Shown here: positions 62,996-64,000 of the stretch, one piece after another
Numbering within the stretch: the first letter of the stretch is position 1
Layout of the letters: each line of letters begins with the position of its first letter
Source of the DNA: Serratia surfactantfaciens
GTDB lineage: Bacteria > Pseudomonadota > Gammaproteobacteria > Enterobacterales > Enterobacteriaceae
Assembly: GCF_001642805.2 (NCBI RefSeq)
Contig: NZ_CP016948.1
Location: 4,278,001-4,342,000 of the forward strand
Direction of reading: 5' to 3'
Length of the DNA stretch: 64,000 nt
The notes under the pieces: model-generated
What the model saw: only the letters and a program-made list of their open reading frames with translations
What the model was told of the DNA's origin: nothing
Databases searched by the model: none
Translations under genes and position numbers: made by a program

Positions 62996-63469
62996 ATGCT
63001 GAACATCGTTTTATTTGAACCTGAAATCCCACCCAACACCGGCAATATCATCCGCCTGTGCGCCAATACCGGCTTTAATCTGCACCTGATCGAACCGCTG
63101 GGTTTTCCGTGGGACGACAAGCGCCTGCGCCGCGCCGGGCTGGACTACCATGAGTTCACCCGCGTCCGCCGTCATGCCGACTACGCCGCCTTCCTCGCCG
63201 CCGAAAATCCGCAGCGGCTGTTCGCCCTCACGACCAAGGGTACCCCGGCGCACAGCGCCGTCAGCTATCAGGCCGGCGACTACCTGCTGTTCGGCCCGGA
63301 AACCCGCGGGTTGCCCGCCGATATCCTTGATGCGCTGCCTGCGCAGCAAAAAATCCGCATCCCGATGCAGGCGCAAAGCCGCAGCATGAACCTGTCGAAT
63401 GCCGTCGCGGTGGTGGTTTATGAGGCCTGGCGGCAGCTGGACTATGCCGGCGCGTTGATCAAGGCGTAA
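62996..63469 (+). CDS. trmL: tRNA (cytidine/uridine-2'-O-)-methyltransferase TrmL
   Basis: TrmL (YibK) methylates the wobble ribose of tRNA-Leu(CAA/UAA) with S-adenosylmethionine. The 157-residue SPOUT protein, the E. coli length, has the trefoil-knot motifs [18 protein letters not shown] (motif 1), [10 protein letters not shown] (motif 2) and [20 protein letters not shown] (motif 3). I chose the ATG at 62996 (MLNIVLFEP). In E. coli trmL is elsewhere, near cysE, so its place behind cpxA is a lineage difference. Confidence 0.96.
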   Translation: MLNIVLFEPEIPPNTGNIIRLCANTGFNLHLIEPLGFPWDDKRLRRAGLDYHEFTRVRRHADYAAFLAAENPQRLFALTTKGTPAHSAVSYQAGDYLLFGPETRGLPADILDALPAQQKIRIPMQAQSRSMNLSNAVAVVVYEAWRQLDYAGALIKA

Positions 63470-63530
63470 TCCGCGACGACGCGCCATACTGGAAGTGGCA
63501 TCGCTGCGATGCTCTTTCCAGGAACGGTAC

Positions 63531-64000
63531 ATGGCTTTCGTCGAAGATATTGTCACCCAGCTTCGTCGGCTCGAGCTGGCGCTGAACGCGGCGCTGTTGC
63601 GGCTGCAGCAAGCGCCTGACAGCGAAGCGCTGCACGACTTGCGCGTCTGTCTGCGGCGCATTCGCAGCCTGTTGCGCCCTTTGCGCGGCAGCCCCGGCGC
63701 AACGCGGCTCGATCGGGCCGCCGCCGAGTTAGGCAGGTTCACGACGCCGCTGCGCGATCTCGAGGTGCTGATCGCCGAACTGGTGCGCCATCGCCTGGAT
63801 TGGCAGGCGAACGCGCGCCAGAGCGATTTTCAGGCCCGCTGCCGCCAACTGCTCGCCCATCCGCAGCTCATCGATTTTCCCTCGCTGCTGCATGCCTGGC
63901 CGCGCCGCTTTCGAAGCACTGCGCGGCCCGCCGCCAAACACCGTCTGAATCGACGCCTGCAGCGCCAGCAACGACAACTGCGCCGGGCGTTGGCCGATAC
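63531..64000 (+). CDS. CHAD-domain protein, 3' end cut by window edge
   Basis: An open frame from the ATG at 63531, preceded by CCAGGAA, continues to the window end with no stop (156 codons). Residues about 25-50 (SEALHDLRVCLRRIRSLLRP) match the CHAD start with its conserved histidine and following arginines, and further Arg/His-rich helices follow (LRDLEVLIAELVRHRL). CHAD proteins bind polyphosphate and often localise to its granules, in line with the basic character. No CYTH domain is seen in the part present. It is 61 bp after trmL on the same strand. Confidence 0.82.
   Translation, partial: MAFVEDIVTQLRRLELALNAALLRLQQAPDSEALHDLRVCLRRIRSLLRPLRGSPGATRLDRAAAELGRFTTPLRDLEVLIAELVRHRLDWQANARQSDFQARCRQLLAHPQLIDFPSLLHAWPRRFRSTARPAAKHRLNRRLQRQQRQLRRALAD

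Overview
The window is a GC-rich chromosomal segment of an enterobacterium, most likely Serratia (S. marcescens group). Nearly every protein is closely similar in length and motifs to its Escherichia coli counterpart. Gene order, however, follows the Serratia/Yersinia pattern: an argECBGH cluster that contains argG, emrD beside glpX, a peroxiredoxin-glutaredoxin gene beside oxyR, and murI-rrs joined to trpT-hdfR. I see no phage, insertion sequence or CRISPR array. The content is origin-proximal housekeeping DNA, and the novelty lies in regulatory sites, RNA and a few lineage-specific insertions. Gene assignments come from recognising protein motifs and recalled relatives; no search was run.

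Layout. (1) 1-7010, minus strand: a partial membrane-protein gene, then the isoleucine/valine operon ilvL-G-M-E-D-A with an intact leader peptide, attenuator and intact ilvG. (2) 7071-11511: an SHS-type MFS transporter, comM, maoP with a site matching maoS, and hdfR. (3) 11709-13888, minus strand: a ribosomal RNA operon that reads P1-P2-leader-16S-spacer and then jumps from the first 15 nt of tRNA-Glu straight to tRNA-Trp; 23S, 5S and any tRNA-Asp are absent. (4) 13940-21702: murI-btuB behind a cobalamin riboswitch, trmA, yijD-fabR, sthA, oxyR. (5) 21722-24616: an OxyR site, a peroxiredoxin-glutaredoxin fusion, a flavoprotein disulfide reductase and a solitary HicB-like gene. (6) 24653-30501: argHGBC and divergent argE around two ARG boxes. 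(7) 30761-38855: ppc, metF, metBL and metJ, with MetJ operators before metF and metB. (8) 38933-47720: rpmE, priA, cytR, ftsN, hslVU behind a sigma-32-type promoter, menA, rraA, zapB. (9) 48106-54652: a GlpR site and glpFKX, emrD, a SufR-like regulator with fpr. (10) 54665-60101: yiiR, yiiQ, tpiA, sbp, pfkA, fieF. (11) 60154-64000: cpxP with the CpxQ sRNA in its 3' UTR, cpxRA, trmL and a partial CHAD-domain gene.

How the genes work together. Branched-chain, arginine and methionine biosynthesis each appear with their recognisable control: attenuation for ilv, paired ARG boxes for arg, tandem met boxes for met. Envelope stress (cpx) shows a canonical CpxR box between cpxP and cpxRA. The oxyR neighbourhood looks like a compact peroxide-defence island. 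Its Prx-Grx gene occupies the place where E. coli has the OxyS sRNA, and the flavoprotein next to it carries a C-terminal C-x-x-C tail. The features most deserving a second look are the truncated rrn operon, the peroxide island, the hairpin-rich metJ leader, the SufR-like regulator coupled to fpr, and the likely frame problem in the HicB-like gene.
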